Shown one piece after another: positions 9,062-18,860 of a DNA stretch of 64,000 nt. Every line of letters starts with the position of its first letter. Within the stretch, counting starts at the first letter, position 1. Where the stretch lies: the NCBI RefSeq assembly GCF_001314605.1, contig NZ_LIHP01000016.1, forward strand, positions 434,001 to 498,000, given 5' to 3'. Position numbers and translations under genes: made by a program. The DNA is from Marinobacter sp. HL-58 (GTDB taxonomy: Bacteria; Pseudomonadota; Gammaproteobacteria; Pseudomonadales; Oleiphilaceae). The notes under the pieces were generated by a model, which saw only the letters and a list, made by a program, of their open reading frames with translations, did not search any database and was not told where the DNA came from.

Positions 9062-10347
9062 AGTTTTTCCGGAATGATGGGCGCGTCGGCATCCAGTACG
9101 TCAAGCTGATGCAATTCTCTGAGCCATTCAGTAACTTCGGTCCTGCCTTCCGTGGTCGCTTTGCGCACCTGGATGGAAGGCTCGTGGAGCAGTTTGTTGG
9201 TCAGCCCCCGGGCCATGCTTCTCAGCACTGTCTCCGGGTCGGCGCCATTGCGCAGAGCCCGGACAGCCTTTTCGGTTTCCGCATCCCGCAGGGTTTCCGC
9301 CCGCTGGCGGAACTGCTTGAGGGTAGACACCGCATCCAGCGCCCGCAACTGGCTGAGGAACTGCTGCACACCGTCGGTTATGAGGTTTTCTGCTTCCCTG
9401 GCGGCACCCTCACGGGAGCGCACGTTCTCCTCGATAACCTGGCGCAGGTCATCGACGGTATAGAGGTAGACATCCGCCAGGGAACTGACTTCCGGCTCGA
9501 TATCCCTGGGCACGGCAATATCCACCATGAAATAGGGGCGGTGCTTGCGTTTCTTGAGTGCTCTCTCCACGGCGCCCTTGCCCAGAATCGGCAGGGGGCT
9601 GGCGGTGGAGGAAATAATGATATCCACATCGGCCAGGTGGTCGGGAATATCCGAGAGCAGAATGCCTTGCCCGCCCCGGGATTCAGCCAGTGCCTGGGCA
9701 CGCTCCAGGGTGCGGTTGGCCACCAGGAAGTTGCGGACGCCGGCATCGGCCAGATGCCGGGAAACCAGCTCGATGGTCTTGCCGGCACCAATCAGCAATG
9801 CCTTGTTCCGGGACATGTCTGCAAAGATATGATGCGCCATGCTCACCGCAGCGTAGGCCACAGACACCGGATTCTCACCAATGGCGGTTTGCGTGCGAAC
9901 CCGCTTGGCCACCGAGAAAGTCTGCTCGAACAGGCGCGACAGGAAGGCACCACTGGCGCCGTGTTCCCGGGCCATAGCGTAGGCATCCTTGAGCTGCCCC
10001 AGTATCTGGGGCTCACCCAGCACCATGGAGTCCAGCCCCGCCGCCACCCGCATCATATGACGAACGGCGTCCGCATCCCGGTGCACGTAAAGTACTTCTT
10101 CCAGGTCCCCGGCTTCCATATCATGAAAACCCGCCAGCCAGCGCAACACGGCTGGTGCACAATCGTCGTCCCCGGCCAGGTATAGCTCGGTACGGTTGCA
10201 GGTGGAAAGAATGGCCGCTTCGCTGGCACCGGACGTCGCACGCAATTCGGCGAAGGCTTCGGCCATACGCTCGGGAGTGAACGCGACGCGCTCACGCAAC
10301 TCGACCGGTGCGGTACGATGGTTGATTCCGAGGGTGACCAGTGCCAT
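9058..10347 (-). CDS. hemA: Glutamyl-tRNA reductase
   Basis: This 429-residue enzyme makes glutamate-1-semialdehyde from Glu-tRNA, the first step of heme synthesis. The catalytic Cys50 sits in '[11 protein letters not shown]', with '[13 protein letters not shown]' at the start and '[20 protein letters not shown]' for substrate binding. The NADPH domain has '[17 protein letters not shown]', and the C-terminal dimerisation helices follow. It leads the operon with prfA and is divergent from a TPR lipoprotein gene. The 233-base spacer contains an A/T-rich inverted repeat with core TACCGGTA (near 10383-10401) that could be part of the promoter region. Confidence 0.96.
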   Translation of the reverse strand: MALVTLGINHRTAPVELRERVAFTPERMAEAFAELRATSGASEAAILSTCNRTELYLAGDDDCAPAVLRWLAGFHDMEAGDLEEVLYVHRDADAVRHMMRVAAGLDSMVLGEPQILGQLKDAYAMAREHGASGAFLSRLFEQTFSVAKRVRTQTAIGENPVSVAYAAVSMAHHIFADMSRNKALLIGAGKTIELVSRHLADAGVRNFLVANRTLERAQALAESRGGQGILLSDIPDHLADVDIIISSTASPLPILGKGAVERALKKRKHRPYFMVDIAVPRDIEPEVSSLADVYLYTVDDLRQVIEENVRSREGAAREAENLITDGVQQFLSQLRALDAVSTLKQFRQRAETLRDAETEKAVRALRNGADPETVLRSMARGLTNKLLHEPSIQVRKATTEGRTEVTEWLRELHQLDVLDADAPIIPEKL

Positions 10348-10580
10348 ATCGGGGTTAGACTGCCTTATGCCTGAAGAAGACGTAATATTACCGGTATTTT
10401 AACGGTCAGGGGCTTCCATCGCCACCCAAAACCGCCATGGTATCGGGAACTGCTGACAGGTTGGGCAATATCAGGCGCTTGTGCCATCATAGAACCTCGT
10501 TGCTTTACGCCACATCTGAGACTGCCGCCAGAGTCAGCCCGGCCGATCAGGTGCACTGTACACAGATCATGGGATGTTGC

Positions 10581-12335
10581 ATGCAAAAGTCCGCATTACT
10601 GCTTGTTACCTGCCTGTTTGGGCTCTCACTGTCCGGCTGCGCTTTCCTCCAGGGTGACCAGGAACAGCAACCCGACTCCTCGCAGGAGGATACCGGAAAC
10701 ACTGAGGCGCAGGCTGAACAGGAGCCAGAAATCCGCTACGCCGACTTCGAGCCAGAAGAACTGTACCTGCTGCTTTCCGGCGAGGTAGCCGCCCAACGGG
10801 GCCGTTTCGACGTAACGCTTGTCAACTACATGAAAGCGGCACAACTATCCCGCGACAAGGCGGTGATCGAGAGAACCATGCGCATTGCCCAGTCCCTCAA
10901 CGCAGACAATGCGCAGAAGAAACTGGCCACGTTATGGCTGGATGTCGACCCCGACAACATGCAGGCGCACCGGGTCTCAGCTATCCAGGCAGTGAAGGAG
11001 AACGACCTGGAAACCGCCCTTGGCCATATGGAGCGCATCATGGATCTGGGCGGCGATGCTGATTTTGACAGCCTTGCTGCCATGGCCGGCAACCTGCCAC
11101 CGGAGCAACAGCAGGAACTGCTGCGGCTATACCGGCAGATGGAGGAACGGCACCCGGACGATCCGGAGCTTCAGTACAGCATCGCGCTTCTGTTAAAGGT
11201 CACCGGTGAACCGGAACAGGCCCTGGACGAACTGGCGCCTCTGCTTGACCGGGAACCGGACTTCCAGCCCGCGCTGGTGCTCAAGGGTGACCTGCTGTAC
11301 CAGACCGGCGAGAAACGCCAGGCACTGGACCACCTGCTCAGCAATACCCGGCGCTTTCCGGACAACCGCCAGATGGGCACCCTCTATGGCCGTATGCTGA
11401 TCGGCGAAGGTGAACTGCAGGCGGCACAGGATGAGTTCAGCAGACTGGTCAGGCGCTTCCCCGACGTTCCGGGCCTGCGCCTCTCCCACGCCCTGGTGGC
11501 GCTCGAGAATGACCAGACCGACCTTGCCCGGGAGGAACTGACCCGGCTGATAGAACAGGGCCACCACACGGATGAAGCCCACTATTACCTGGGACGGATT
11601 GCCGATGAACAAAGCGACGCCGAGCAGGCCATCGGCTACTACAACAACGTAGAGAAGGGTAACTACTACTTCCCGGCCCTGGCGCGGGCGAGCGAACTCA
11701 TGGCGGAACAGGGCGAGCTTGATGAAGCACTCACCGCAATACGGGAACTGAGAGACAACAATCCCGATCAGGAAGAGAATTTCCACCTGCTGGAAATAAA
11801 CCTGCTCCTGGACCAGGAAGTGAACGAGCAGGCCCTGGAGGCCGCCAACAGTGCCCTGGAAGACTACCCGGACAATGTCCGCATCCGCTACGCCCGGGCC
11901 ATGCTGCTGGACTCCATGGATCAGTCGGACCAGGCAGAGGCAGACCTGAGACGGATCATCGACGAGCAACCAGAAAATGCCGTAGCGCTCAACGCCCTTG
12001 GCTACATCATCACCACCCGCTCTGATCGCTATGACGAAGCAAGAGACTATATAGAACGGGCACTGGAGATCGACCCGGAAAACCCCGCCATCCTCGATAG
12101 CATGGGCTGGGTTCTCTATCAGCAGGGTGAAATCGAAGAGGCTCTGGAATATCTTTCCCGCGCCTGGGAAGCCTATGCCGACCCGGAAGTGGCCGCGCAT
12201 CTGGGCGAAGTGCTCTGGCAGACCGGCGAGCGGGAACAGGCACGAATGATCTGGGAAGAAGGTTTTGAGCTGGACTCCGACCACCCGATACTGATCGAGA
12301 CCGTTGAGCGGCTGACGGGGGAGCAGTCCCCGTGA
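10581..12335 (+). CDS. TPR-repeat outer-membrane-type lipoprotein
   Basis: This 584-residue protein begins with a lipoprotein signal, 'LFGLSLSGCAF', with the lipidated Cys at about residue 20. An acidic, Gln-rich linker follows. The rest is a long array of tetratricopeptide-type helical repeats; one clear unit near the C-terminus is 'ALEIDPENPAILDSMGWVLY', followed by 'ALEYLSRAWEAYADPEVAAHLGEVL'. Such repeats mediate protein contacts. I use ATG 10581 because GGA lies about eight bases upstream, unlike ATG 10569. It overlaps lolB by four bases (GTGA), and an equivalent gene before lolB is common in pseudomonads. The partner is unknown. Confidence 0.85.
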   Translation: MQKSALLLVTCLFGLSLSGCAFLQGDQEQQPDSSQEDTGNTEAQAEQEPEIRYADFEPEELYLLLSGEVAAQRGRFDVTLVNYMKAAQLSRDKAVIERTMRIAQSLNADNAQKKLATLWLDVDPDNMQAHRVSAIQAVKENDLETALGHMERIMDLGGDADFDSLAAMAGNLPPEQQQELLRLYRQMEERHPDDPELQYSIALLLKVTGEPEQALDELAPLLDREPDFQPALVLKGDLLYQTGEKRQALDHLLSNTRRFPDNRQMGTLYGRMLIGEGELQAAQDEFSRLVRRFPDVPGLRLSHALVALENDQTDLAREELTRLIEQGHHTDEAHYYLGRIADEQSDAEQAIGYYNNVEKGNYYFPALARASELMAEQGELDEALTAIRELRDNNPDQEENFHLLEINLLLDQEVNEQALEAANSALEDYPDNVRIRYARAMLLDSMDQSDQAEADLRRIIDEQPENAVALNALGYIITTRSDRYDEARDYIERALEIDPENPAILDSMGWVLYQQGEIEEALEYLSRAWEAYADPEVAAHLGEVLWQTGEREQARMIWEEGFELDSDHPILIETVERLTGEQSP

Positions 12336-12970
12336 GATTACCGGTTATTGCCCTCACTCTCGCCACACTGATCGCCGGAGGTTGCACCTCATTTCAGGTT
12401 GAGCCGCTGCCGGATGGCCTGACAGAGCAACCACCGGCAGGCTGGAATGAAGACCGCGCCCAACTCGACCGGTTCCGGCAGTGGGAGCTCAGCGGCAAAC
12501 TCGCGGTCAAGCAGCCTTCCGACAGTGGTACTGCGGTGATCAACTTCTGGAAGCAGGACGAAGACGCCTACGAACTGGAACTCTCCTCGGCATTTCTCGG
12601 CATGGGTCGCACAACCCTTGAAGGCGTGCCAGGCTTCATAGAGCTTACGCTACCGGGTGGCGACCAGTATCGGTCCGGCGACCCTGAAGCCCTGATTGAG
12701 TCAGCTACCGGCTGGCTGCTACCGATCAACAGCCTGACCTGGTGGATTCGCGGGCTGCCCGGCCCCGATGGTGACTTCCGGCTGTTCTTTGACGAACAGG
12801 ACAAGCTGGCAATGATTCGCCAACAGGGCTGGGAAATCCGCTACGACCGCTGGAAAACATTTATCGACGATTACCCGCCATTGCCAGCCCGGATAACCGC
12901 CGTCAAAGGCGAGAAGCGCGTCAGGCTGGTTGTCAGCAACTGGCAGCAGCTCGACGGAGAAACCCGGTGA
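12332..12970 (+). CDS. lolB: Outer-membrane lipoprotein insertase LolB
   Basis: This 212-residue lipoprotein accepts lipoproteins from LolA and inserts them into the outer membrane. The signal 'LTLATLIAGGCTS' has a lipobox Cys at about residue 18. Later elements 'WELSGKLAVKQPSDSGTAVINFWKQ', 'LLPINSLTWWIRGLPGP' and 'GWEIRYDRW' match the LolB beta-barrel. Start is GTG, overlapping the preceding stop (GTGA), with GGGGAG upstream. It overlaps ispE by four bases. Coupling to the upstream TPR lipoprotein suggests joint expression of envelope lipoproteins. Confidence 0.92.
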   Translation: MRLPVIALTLATLIAGGCTSFQVEPLPDGLTEQPPAGWNEDRAQLDRFRQWELSGKLAVKQPSDSGTAVINFWKQDEDAYELELSSAFLGMGRTTLEGVPGFIELTLPGGDQYRSGDPEALIESATGWLLPINSLTWWIRGLPGPDGDFRLFFDEQDKLAMIRQQGWEIRYDRWKTFIDDYPPLPARITAVKGEKRVRLVVSNWQQLDGETR

Positions 12971-13824
12971 GCTCTCTGACACTGCCCTCACCGGCGAAAC
13001 TGAACCTGTTCCTGCATATCCTGGAGCGCCGGCCTGACGGCTACCACGAGCTGCAAACCCTGTTTCAGTTTCTGGATTACGGTGACACCATTACCCTGAC
13101 ACCCCGGGCCGACCGCCGCATCGTCATGGAGCAGTCGGTGCCGGGCGTAGCCGACGAAGACAACCTGGTTATCCGCGCTGCCCGACAGCTGGCGGCAACC
13201 ACAAACACAGCGGTCGGTGGTGTCAGTATTGCCATCGACAAGCGCCTACCGATGGGGGGTGGCCTGGGTGGTGGCAGCTCCAATGCCGCCACCACACTGC
13301 TGGGGCTGAACCGTCTGTGGGGGCTCAATCATTCCCTGGATGAGCTGGCAGAACTGGGCCTGTCCCTGGGCGCCGATGTACCGGTGTTCGTTCACGGGCA
13401 CGCCGCATGGGGCGAAGGTGTCGGTGAACAACTGACTGACGCCAATCCACCGGAAGACTGGTTCGTGGTTATAAAGCCACCCTGTGATATAAGCACGAAA
13501 GAGATTTTTTCCGAGCAAGGGTTGACAAGGGATACCCCCGGAATCAAAATAGCGCCCGCTTTTGAGGGAGACGCCTCGAGGTACCGAAACGACTGTGAGG
13601 ATGTAGTTCGAAGACTGTATCCTGAGGTTCATCAAAGCCTGGAGTGGCTTGCACAATTCGGACCTGCAAGATTAACCGGAACCGGGGCTTGCATATTTGG
13701 ACGTTTCCCGACAGAATCCGCAGCCCGGATTATCTGGGAAAGCAAACCCTCCGGCATCACGGGGTTCGTAGCTCAAGGGGTGAACATTTCACCACTTCAC
13801 AAAAAGCTGACAGAGCTGAAATGA
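12967..13824 (+). CDS. ispE: 4-diphosphocytidyl-2-C-methyl-D-erythritol kinase
   Basis: This 285-residue GHMP kinase phosphorylates CDP-methylerythritol in the MEP pathway for isoprenoids. It begins '[32 protein letters not shown]' and carries the glycine-rich ATP loop '[22 protein letters not shown]' (about 95-116). A C-terminal '[12 protein letters not shown]' motif completes the GHMP set. The start is GTG overlapping the lolB stop, with GGAG seven bases upstream. The gene ends 19 bases before tRNA-Gln. The last third (about 13490-13820) is visibly more AT-rich than the start. Confidence 0.95.
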   Translation: MSSLTLPSPAKLNLFLHILERRPDGYHELQTLFQFLDYGDTITLTPRADRRIVMEQSVPGVADEDNLVIRAARQLAATTNTAVGGVSIAIDKRLPMGGGLGGGSSNAATTLLGLNRLWGLNHSLDELAELGLSLGADVPVFVHGHAAWGEGVGEQLTDANPPEDWFVVIKPPCDISTKEIFSEQGLTRDTPGIKIAPAFEGDASRYRNDCEDVVRRLYPEVHQSLEWLAQFGPARLTGTGACIFGRFPTESAARIIWESKPSGITGFVAQGVNISPLHKKLTELK

Positions 13825-13843
13825 TGCCAAAAAAGCACGATAC

Positions 13844-13918
13844 TGGGGTGTCGCCAAGTGGTAAGGCAACGGGTTTTGATCCCGTCATGCGCAGGTTCGA
13901 ATCCTGCCACCCCAGCCA
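13844..13918 (+). tRNA. tRNA-Gln (anticodon TTG)
   Basis: The 75-base cloverleaf has acceptor arms TGGGGTG/CACCCCA, the anticodon stem ACGGG/CCCGT around loop TTTTGAT, T-loop sequence GGTTCGAATCC, discriminator G and an encoded CCA end. The anticodon TTG is at 13876-13878. It lies between ispE and prs, the usual place in gammaproteobacteria. Confidence 0.96.
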
Positions 13919-13970
13919 CCTTTCTCCCGCTTCTTCTGAATCAAACGCCGTTACCGAGAAGGATGCCGTC

Positions 13971-14921
13971 GTGTCCAAACTGATGATTTTCACTGGCAAC
14001 GCCAACCCTGAGCTTGCCAAAGCCATCGCCCAGAAACTCCACATCCCCATGGGCCAGGCCACCGTTGGAAGGTTCAGCGACGGTGAAACCACCGTCGAAA
14101 TCAACGAAAACGTTCGCGGGCATGATGTCTTTATCATCCAGCCCACCTGCAACCCCACCAACGACAACCTGATGGAGCTGATTGTGATGGCTGACGCCCT
14201 GCGTCGTGCCTCCGCCACCCGGGTTACCGCGGTTATTCCCTACTACGGCTATGCCCGTCAGGACCGCCGCGTTCGCTCCACCCGTGTTGCCATCAGTGCG
14301 AAAGTGGTTGCAGACATGATTTCCAGTATTGGCGTCGACAGGGTTTTGACACTGGACCTGCACGCTGACCAGATTCAGGGGTTCTTCGACATTCCGGTGG
14401 ACAACATCTACGCCACCCCGGTCATGCTGGAAGATATCGAGAAGCAGCGTTTTGAAAACTTTATCGTGGTATCACCGGACGTGGGCGGTGTGGTTCGGGC
14501 CCGCGCCGTGGCGAAACGCCTTGATGACGCCGACCTGGCCATCATCGACAAGCGTCGCCCGAAAGCGAATGTATCGCAGGTCATGCACATTATCGGCGAT
14601 GTGAAAGACAAGACCTGTATCCTGGTGGACGATATCATCGATACTGCGGGCACCCTCTGCAAAGCCGCCAATGCGCTGAAAGAGCATGGCGCTGCCAAGG
14701 TCGTTGCCTACATCACCCATCCTGTCCTGTCCGGGCCGGCTGTCGACAACCTGAATGCCTCCGAACTGGACGAACTGGTTGTCTGTGACACCATCCCGCT
14801 GGGTGACAAAGCGCGCAATTGTGATAAGATCCGCATCCTCAGTATGGCTGGCCTGCTTGCGGAATCCATTCGTCGCGTCAGTAACGAAGAATCCATCAGC
14901 GCGATGTTTGAGAACGCCTGA
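13971..14921 (+). CDS. prs: Ribose-phosphate pyrophosphokinase
   Basis: This 316-residue enzyme makes PRPP from ribose-5-phosphate and ATP for nucleotide, His and Trp synthesis. '[21 protein letters not shown]' starts the protein, 'RQDRR' binds ATP, '[13 protein letters not shown]' is the family signature and '[14 protein letters not shown]' is the PRPP loop. The start is GTG 13971 with AGGA seven bases upstream; the frame extends further up through the tRNA but that part is not coding. A strong terminator follows. Confidence 0.95.
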   Translation: MSKLMIFTGNANPELAKAIAQKLHIPMGQATVGRFSDGETTVEINENVRGHDVFIIQPTCNPTNDNLMELIVMADALRRASATRVTAVIPYYGYARQDRRVRSTRVAISAKVVADMISSIGVDRVLTLDLHADQIQGFFDIPVDNIYATPVMLEDIEKQRFENFIVVSPDVGGVVRARAVAKRLDDADLAIIDKRRPKANVSQVMHIIGDVKDKTCILVDDIIDTAGTLCKAANALKEHGAAKVVAYITHPVLSGPAVDNLNASELDELVVCDTIPLGDKARNCDKIRILSMAGLLAESIRRVSNEESISAMFENA

Positions 14922-14954
14922 TCAGCTAACAGCCTGATTTACAGAGAAGAATCC

Positions 14955-14988
14955 AGACCGGGAGCCCAGTGGGCTCCCGGTCTGTTTA
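14955..14988 (+). terminator. Rho-independent terminator after prs
   Basis: A 13-base-pair perfect stem (14955-14967 with 14971-14983) with a three-base AGT loop is followed by GTTT. It separates prs from rplY. Confidence 0.8.
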
Positions 14989-14992
14989 GTCC

Positions 14993-15041
14993 GCCGGAAA
15001 AGCTTCCGGCATTTCGCAAATGTCACCTGTCCAGGACCTGG
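14993..15041 (+). promoter_or_regulatory. Inverted repeats in the rplY leader
   Basis: GCCGGAA-AAGC-TTCCGGC (14993-15010) and CCAGG-A-CCTGG (15031-15041) lie between the prs terminator and rplY. They could form leader hairpins or a weak second terminator; no known ribosomal leader motif is recognised. Confidence 0.35.
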
Positions 15042-15077
15042 TCGCGGGCCGTTCGGGTGAAAATTGAGGTTATAACC

Positions 15078-15725
15078 ATGTCTCAGGAATTTCTTATTGA
15101 AGCATTTCCTCGTGGTGATCAGGGGAGAGGTGCGAGCCGCCGCCTGCGTCGTGAGGAGCGTAAAATTCCGGCCATTATCTATGGCGGGAAGAAAGAAGCC
15201 ACTCCGATTTCCATCTGGCACAATGAACTGAAAAAAGCCCTGGAAAACGAAGCCTTCTTTTCACACGTTCTGACCATCGAACTGGAAGGCAAGAAGGAAA
15301 GCGTGATCCTGAAGGACCTGCAGCGTCATCCGTACAAGCCGCTGCTGACCCACGCCGACTTCCTGCGCGTTGACAAGGATCACGAGATCCACGTTAACGT
15401 ACCGCTGCACTTCCTGAATGAAGACTCTGCTGCAGCCATCAAGCTCCAGGGCGGCGTTGCCAACCACCAGATCACCGAAGTGGAAGTGATCTGTCTGCCG
15501 CAGAACCTGCCCGAGTTCATCGAAGTCGACATGGCTGAAGTGGAAATGGACCAGGTCGTTCACCTGAGCGACCTGAAACTGCCGAAGGGCGTTCGTGTTG
15601 CCGCCCTGCTGCAGGGTGAAGACCACGACCTGCCGGTTGTCGCCATCCACAAGCCTCGCGGCGCCAAGGTTGACGACGAAGCAGAAGACGGCGAAGAAGG
15701 TGAAGAAGGCGAAGACAAGGAGTAA
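15078..15725 (+). CDS. rplY: 50S ribosomal protein L25 (Ctc form)
   Basis: This 215-residue protein is the two-domain (Ctc/TL5-like) version of L25, longer than the 94-residue E. coli form. The N-terminal 5S rRNA-binding domain has 'GRGASRRLRREERKIPAIIYGG', and the C-terminal domain has 'LPEFIEVDMAEVEMDQVVHLSDLKLP'. It ends in a Glu/Asp-rich tail. ATG 15078 has GAGG eight bases upstream. It precedes pth by 30 bases, a common pairing. Confidence 0.95.
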   Translation: MSQEFLIEAFPRGDQGRGASRRLRREERKIPAIIYGGKKEATPISIWHNELKKALENEAFFSHVLTIELEGKKESVILKDLQRHPYKPLLTHADFLRVDKDHEIHVNVPLHFLNEDSAAAIKLQGGVANHQITEVEVICLPQNLPEFIEVDMAEVEMDQVVHLSDLKLPKGVRVAALLQGEDHDLPVVAIHKPRGAKVDDEAEDGEEGEEGEDKE

Positions 15726-15755
15726 TCACTCCTGGAAGGATGAGGGCAGCGGCAA

Positions 15756-16346
15756 ATGGCACAGGATATCCTCATGGTGGTGGGGCTGGGTAACCCCGGC
15801 CCTGACTATGCGAATACCCGCCATAACGCCGGCGCCCTTTTCGTCGAAGCTCTGGCCCGTGAAGCGGGCCAGACGCTCCGCCCCGAAAAGAAGTTCCACG
15901 GGCTCTACGCCCGCATTCAGATGCAGGACCTTGAACTGCACCTGCTGAATCCCGCCACCTATATGAACCGCAGCGGCCTGGCTATCAAGGCACTGGCGGA
16001 CTTTTTCAAGATTCAGCCCCAACAGATTCTGGTCGCCCACGACGAGCTCGACCTGCCTCCCGGCACCGCCAAACTCAAGAAAGGCGGCGGCCACGGCGGA
16101 CACAACGGCCTGCGGGATACCATCGCCCACCTGGGCACCAACGACTTCCAGCGCCTGCGCATCGGTATAGGCCACCCCGGCGACAGCCGCCAGGTCACCG
16201 GCTATGTGCTCGGCCGCCTGGGCAAACAGGAAACCGAAGAGCTCAACGCCGTGATCGACGAGATCATCCGCGTACTGCCGGATGCCGCCAGCGGCAAGCT
16301 TCCGGCCGCGATGAACCGGCTCCATAGTTTCAAGCCAACCCCCTGA
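15756..16346 (+). CDS. pth: Peptidyl-tRNA hydrolase
   Basis: This 196-residue enzyme recycles peptidyl-tRNAs that drop off the ribosome. Active-site residues are visible: Asn13 and His23 in 'VGLGNPGPDYANTRHNAG', Asn71 in 'YMNRSG' and Asp96 in 'VAHDELDLPPG'. The 'GGGHGGHNGLRD' loop is present. The start at ATG 15756 is near GAGG; an internal ATG at 15774 would leave a shorter N-terminus. Confidence 0.96.
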   Translation: MAQDILMVVGLGNPGPDYANTRHNAGALFVEALAREAGQTLRPEKKFHGLYARIQMQDLELHLLNPATYMNRSGLAIKALADFFKIQPQQILVAHDELDLPPGTAKLKKGGGHGGHNGLRDTIAHLGTNDFQRLRIGIGHPGDSRQVTGYVLGRLGKQETEELNAVIDEIIRVLPDAASGKLPAAMNRLHSFKPTP

Positions 16347-16378
16347 GCCTGTCCGCGCGCCGGGCGCATTGCACTTTG

Positions 16379-16456
16379 TTGGATTACGCCTGCGGCTAAT
16401 CCAACCTACGATTTAACAGGCCTGGAGTAGGTCGGATTAGCGAAGCGTAATCCGAC
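16379..16456 (+). repeat. Dispersed palindromic repeat (GGATTA.../...TAATCC type)
   Basis: Two related palindromes occur in the pth-ychF gap: TTGGATTA...TAATCCAA (16379-16404) and GTCGGATTA GCGAAGCG TAATCCGAC (16431-16456). Their arms share GGATTA. I recall this 'GGATTAGCG...CGTAATCC' unit as widely dispersed in proteobacterial intergenic DNA; the function is unknown. Confidence 0.75.
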
Positions 16457-16541
16457 ACCCCTGAAGATTTCCCTTATTCGCTTACACCCCCATACACCGG
16501 TATAATCCGCCCAAATTTTTCATACCCAGCAGAGGCACTCC

Positions 16542-17633
16542 ATGGGATTTAACTGCGGCATCGTCGGCCTCCCCAACGTCGGCAAATCCACCCTGTTCAA
16601 CGCATTGACCAAATCCGGCATCGGTGCAGAGAACTTTCCCTTCTGCACCATTGAGCCTAACGCAGGCGTCGTGGCCATGCCGGACCCTCGCCTGAACAAG
16701 CTCGCCGAGATCGTGAAGCCGGAGAAGGTGGTGGCAACCACCATGGAGTTCGTCGATATCGCAGGCCTTGTGGAGGGCGCCTCGAAAGGCGAAGGCCTGG
16801 GCAACCAGTTCCTGGCCAACATCCGCCAGACCGACGCCATTGCCCATGTGGTGCGCTGCTTCGAGGACGACAACGTCATTCACGTTGCCAACAAGATTGA
16901 TCCGGCTTCGGATATAGAAATCATCAACACAGAACTGGCCCTGGCTGACCTGGATACCGTCGAGAAAGCCATCAAGCGGGTTCAGCGAGTCGCGAAAAGC
17001 GGCGACAAAGAGGCCAAAGCCCAGCTTGAAGTCTTCGAAACCCTGCTTCCGGTGCTGAACGAAGGCAAGCCGGTCCGCAGCATGAACCTCGACAAAGAGA
17101 AGATGGCGCTGATCCGCGAACTCTGCCTGCTCACCGTCAAGCCGACCATGTACATTGCCAACGTCAGCGAAGACGGATTCGAGAATAACCCTCACCTGGA
17201 CACCGTCAAAAGGATTGCGGAATCCGAGAACGCGGTTGTTGTACCTATCTGTAACAAGATAGAAGCTGAAATCTCCGAACTGGAAGACGATGAGAAATCC
17301 ATGTTCCTGGAAGAAATGGGTATGAATGAACCTGGCCTGGACCGGGTAATTCGCAGCGGCTACGGCCTGCTGAATCTTCAGACCTACTTCACCGCGGGCG
17401 TCAAGGAAGTCCGCGCTTGGACGGTAAAAGTGGGCGCTACGGCACCCCAGGCGGCAGGCGTGATACACACCGACTTCGAGCGCGGCTTCATCCGCGCCGA
17501 AGTGGTGAGCTACGAGGATTTCGTCAGGTACAACGGCGAAGCCGGCGCCAAGGAAGCCGGCAAGTGGCGCCTGGAAGGCAAGGAATACATCGTGCAGGAC
17601 GGCGACGTCATCCACTTCCGGTTTAACGTGTAA
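16542..17633 (+). CDS. ychF: YchF, OBG-family redox-regulated ATPase
   Basis: This 363-residue P-loop protein matches YchF in length. Walker A is '[17 protein letters not shown]' (about 5-21) and the switch region has '[21 protein letters not shown]'. The usual NKxD specificity motif is replaced by 'CNKIEAE', as expected for YchF, which prefers ATP to GTP. A coiled-coil insert (about 125-200) and a C-terminal TGS domain follow. Family members are linked to oxidative stress and ribosome function. It often sits next to pth, as here. Confidence 0.95.
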   Translation: MGFNCGIVGLPNVGKSTLFNALTKSGIGAENFPFCTIEPNAGVVAMPDPRLNKLAEIVKPEKVVATTMEFVDIAGLVEGASKGEGLGNQFLANIRQTDAIAHVVRCFEDDNVIHVANKIDPASDIEIINTELALADLDTVEKAIKRVQRVAKSGDKEAKAQLEVFETLLPVLNEGKPVRSMNLDKEKMALIRELCLLTVKPTMYIANVSEDGFENNPHLDTVKRIAESENAVVVPICNKIEAEISELEDDEKSMFLEEMGMNEPGLDRVIRSGYGLLNLQTYFTAGVKEVRAWTVKVGATAPQAAGVIHTDFERGFIRAEVVSYEDFVRYNGEAGAKEAGKWRLEGKEYIVQDGDVIHFRFNV

Positions 17634-17722
17634 TTTTCTGAAAAAGCGGGCCCCAAGCCTTGACAGCGGGGGCCCAAATACTGAAAATACGCGCCTCGTT
17701 TGGGCTTGTCCCATAACGAAAT

Positions 17723-17799
17723 GGCAAGGTAGCTCAGTTGGTTAGAGCACGGCACTCATAATGCCGGGGTCGGCGGTTCGACTCCGCCCCTTGCTACCA
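17723..17799 (+). tRNA. tRNA-Met (anticodon CAT, elongator type)
   Basis: The 77-base cloverleaf has acceptor arms GGCAAGG/CCTTGCT (one G-T wobble at the end), anticodon stem CGGCA/TGCCG, loop CTCATAA with CAT at 17757-17759, variable loop GGGTC, and an encoded ACCA. It lacks the initiator features (unpaired first base, three G-C pairs). The variable loop and stem resemble elongator Met rather than tRNA-Ile(CAT). Confidence 0.9.
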
Positions 17800-17805
17800 G
17801 TATTC

Positions 17806-17838
17806 AAAAAGCCTGGCTCGAGAGAGTCAGGCTTTTTT
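17806..17838 (+). terminator. Terminator after tRNA-Met, between convergent units
   Basis: AAAAAGCCTGGCTC / GAGTCAGGCTTTTTT forms a stem with one G-T pair, a GAGA loop and a T-run. The A-run on the other side means it could also serve the opp operon from the opposite strand. Confidence 0.85.
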
Positions 17839-17855
17839 CATTCCTGGCACCCCTT

Positions 17856-18860
17856 CTACCTATCTTCCCGCTCCACATAATGGCAAGCCACCCAATGCCC
17901 TGCTCCGGTCTTGTCTTCCAGTACCGGCACTTCCTTACTGCAATACTCCGTTGCCAACGGGCAGCGCGTGCGAAACACACACCCACTGGGCGGATTCATG
18001 GGTGAAGGCAGGTCCCCGTCCAGTATTGGTGGTGTTTTAGCCTGTTCCCTGTCCGGGTCCGGGACTGGTACGGCGGCCATCAGGGCCCGGGTATAAGGGT
18101 GCCTGGGGCCGGCGTACAGGTCAGCGCGGGAAGCGGTTTCCATTACCTTGCCCAGGTAAAGCACCATGACCCGGTCACTGATGTGCTTCACCACGCTCAG
18201 GTCGTGGGCAATGAAAATCAGTGACAGCCCCATTTCCCGTTGAAGGCTTTTCAGCAGGTTGATCACCTGGGCCTGCACGGACACATCCAGTGCGGAGACG
18301 GGTTCGTCGCAGATAATCAGTTTCGGCTCCAGGATCAGCGCCCGGGCGATGCCTACCCGCTGGCACTGGCCGCCGGAGAATTCGTGGGGATAGCGGTTCT
18401 TCTGGTGGGAGTGCAGGCCGACGCGGTCCATGATGGCGTCCACTTTCTCCCGCAGCTCGGCGCCCTTGATATCCGGGTAGTGAGTACGCAGCGGTTCGGC
18501 AATGATGTCGCCAACGGTCATTCGCGGTGACAGCGACGCAAGCGGATCCTGGAACACCATCTGCAGACGCTGGCGCCGTTTACGCACCTGTTTCAGGTTC
18601 AGCCCCTGCAGGTCTTCACCAAGCCAGACCACCTTCCCCGACTGACTGGGCACCATGCCCATGATCGCCCGTGCCAGTGTGGACTTGCCGCAGCCGGATT
18701 CGCCCACAATACCCAGGGTCTCCCCTTCGTTCAGGGTGAAGTTGACGTTATTCACCGCCCGCAGCTGCTGCGGTCTGCTCCAGGGCCAGGCGTTACGGGG
18801 CATGATATCGAAGGTCACCTGCAGGTTCTCCACCACCAGCAGGGGCTGGCGTTCGCTCAT
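17856..18860 (-). CDS. oppF: Oligopeptide/dipeptide ABC transporter ATPase OppF
   Basis: This 334-residue cytoplasmic ATPase powers peptide import. Walker A is 'GIVGESGCGKSTLARAI', the signature is 'EFSGGQCQRVGIARAL' and Walker B is 'LIICDEPVSALDVSVQAQ'. The C-terminal peptide-transporter extension has 'PPSGCVFRTRCPLATEYC', with Cys residues like those that bind an iron-sulfur cluster in this family. It is the last gene of oppABCDF and overlaps oppD by four bases. Confidence 0.93.
   Translation of the reverse strand: MSERQPLLVVENLQVTFDIMPRNAWPWSRPQQLRAVNNVNFTLNEGETLGIVGESGCGKSTLARAIMGMVPSQSGKVVWLGEDLQGLNLKQVRKRRQRLQMVFQDPLASLSPRMTVGDIIAEPLRTHYPDIKGAELREKVDAIMDRVGLHSHQKNRYPHEFSGGQCQRVGIARALILEPKLIICDEPVSALDVSVQAQVINLLKSLQREMGLSLIFIAHDLSVVKHISDRVMVLYLGKVMETASRADLYAGPRHPYTRALMAAVPVPDPDREQAKTPPILDGDLPSPMNPPSGCVFRTRCPLATEYCSKEVPVLEDKTGAGHWVACHYVEREDR

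Noticed and set aside
11193-12284. A 363-residue antisense frame opposite the TPR lipoprotein
   Set aside because: No family resemblance or start signals; the sense strand has TPR repeats and operon overlaps.
13490-13820. AT-richer 3' part of ispE as a sign of recombination
   Set aside because: The frame and family motifs continue without a break and the tRNA and prs context is standard; a mosaic origin cannot be supported by eye.
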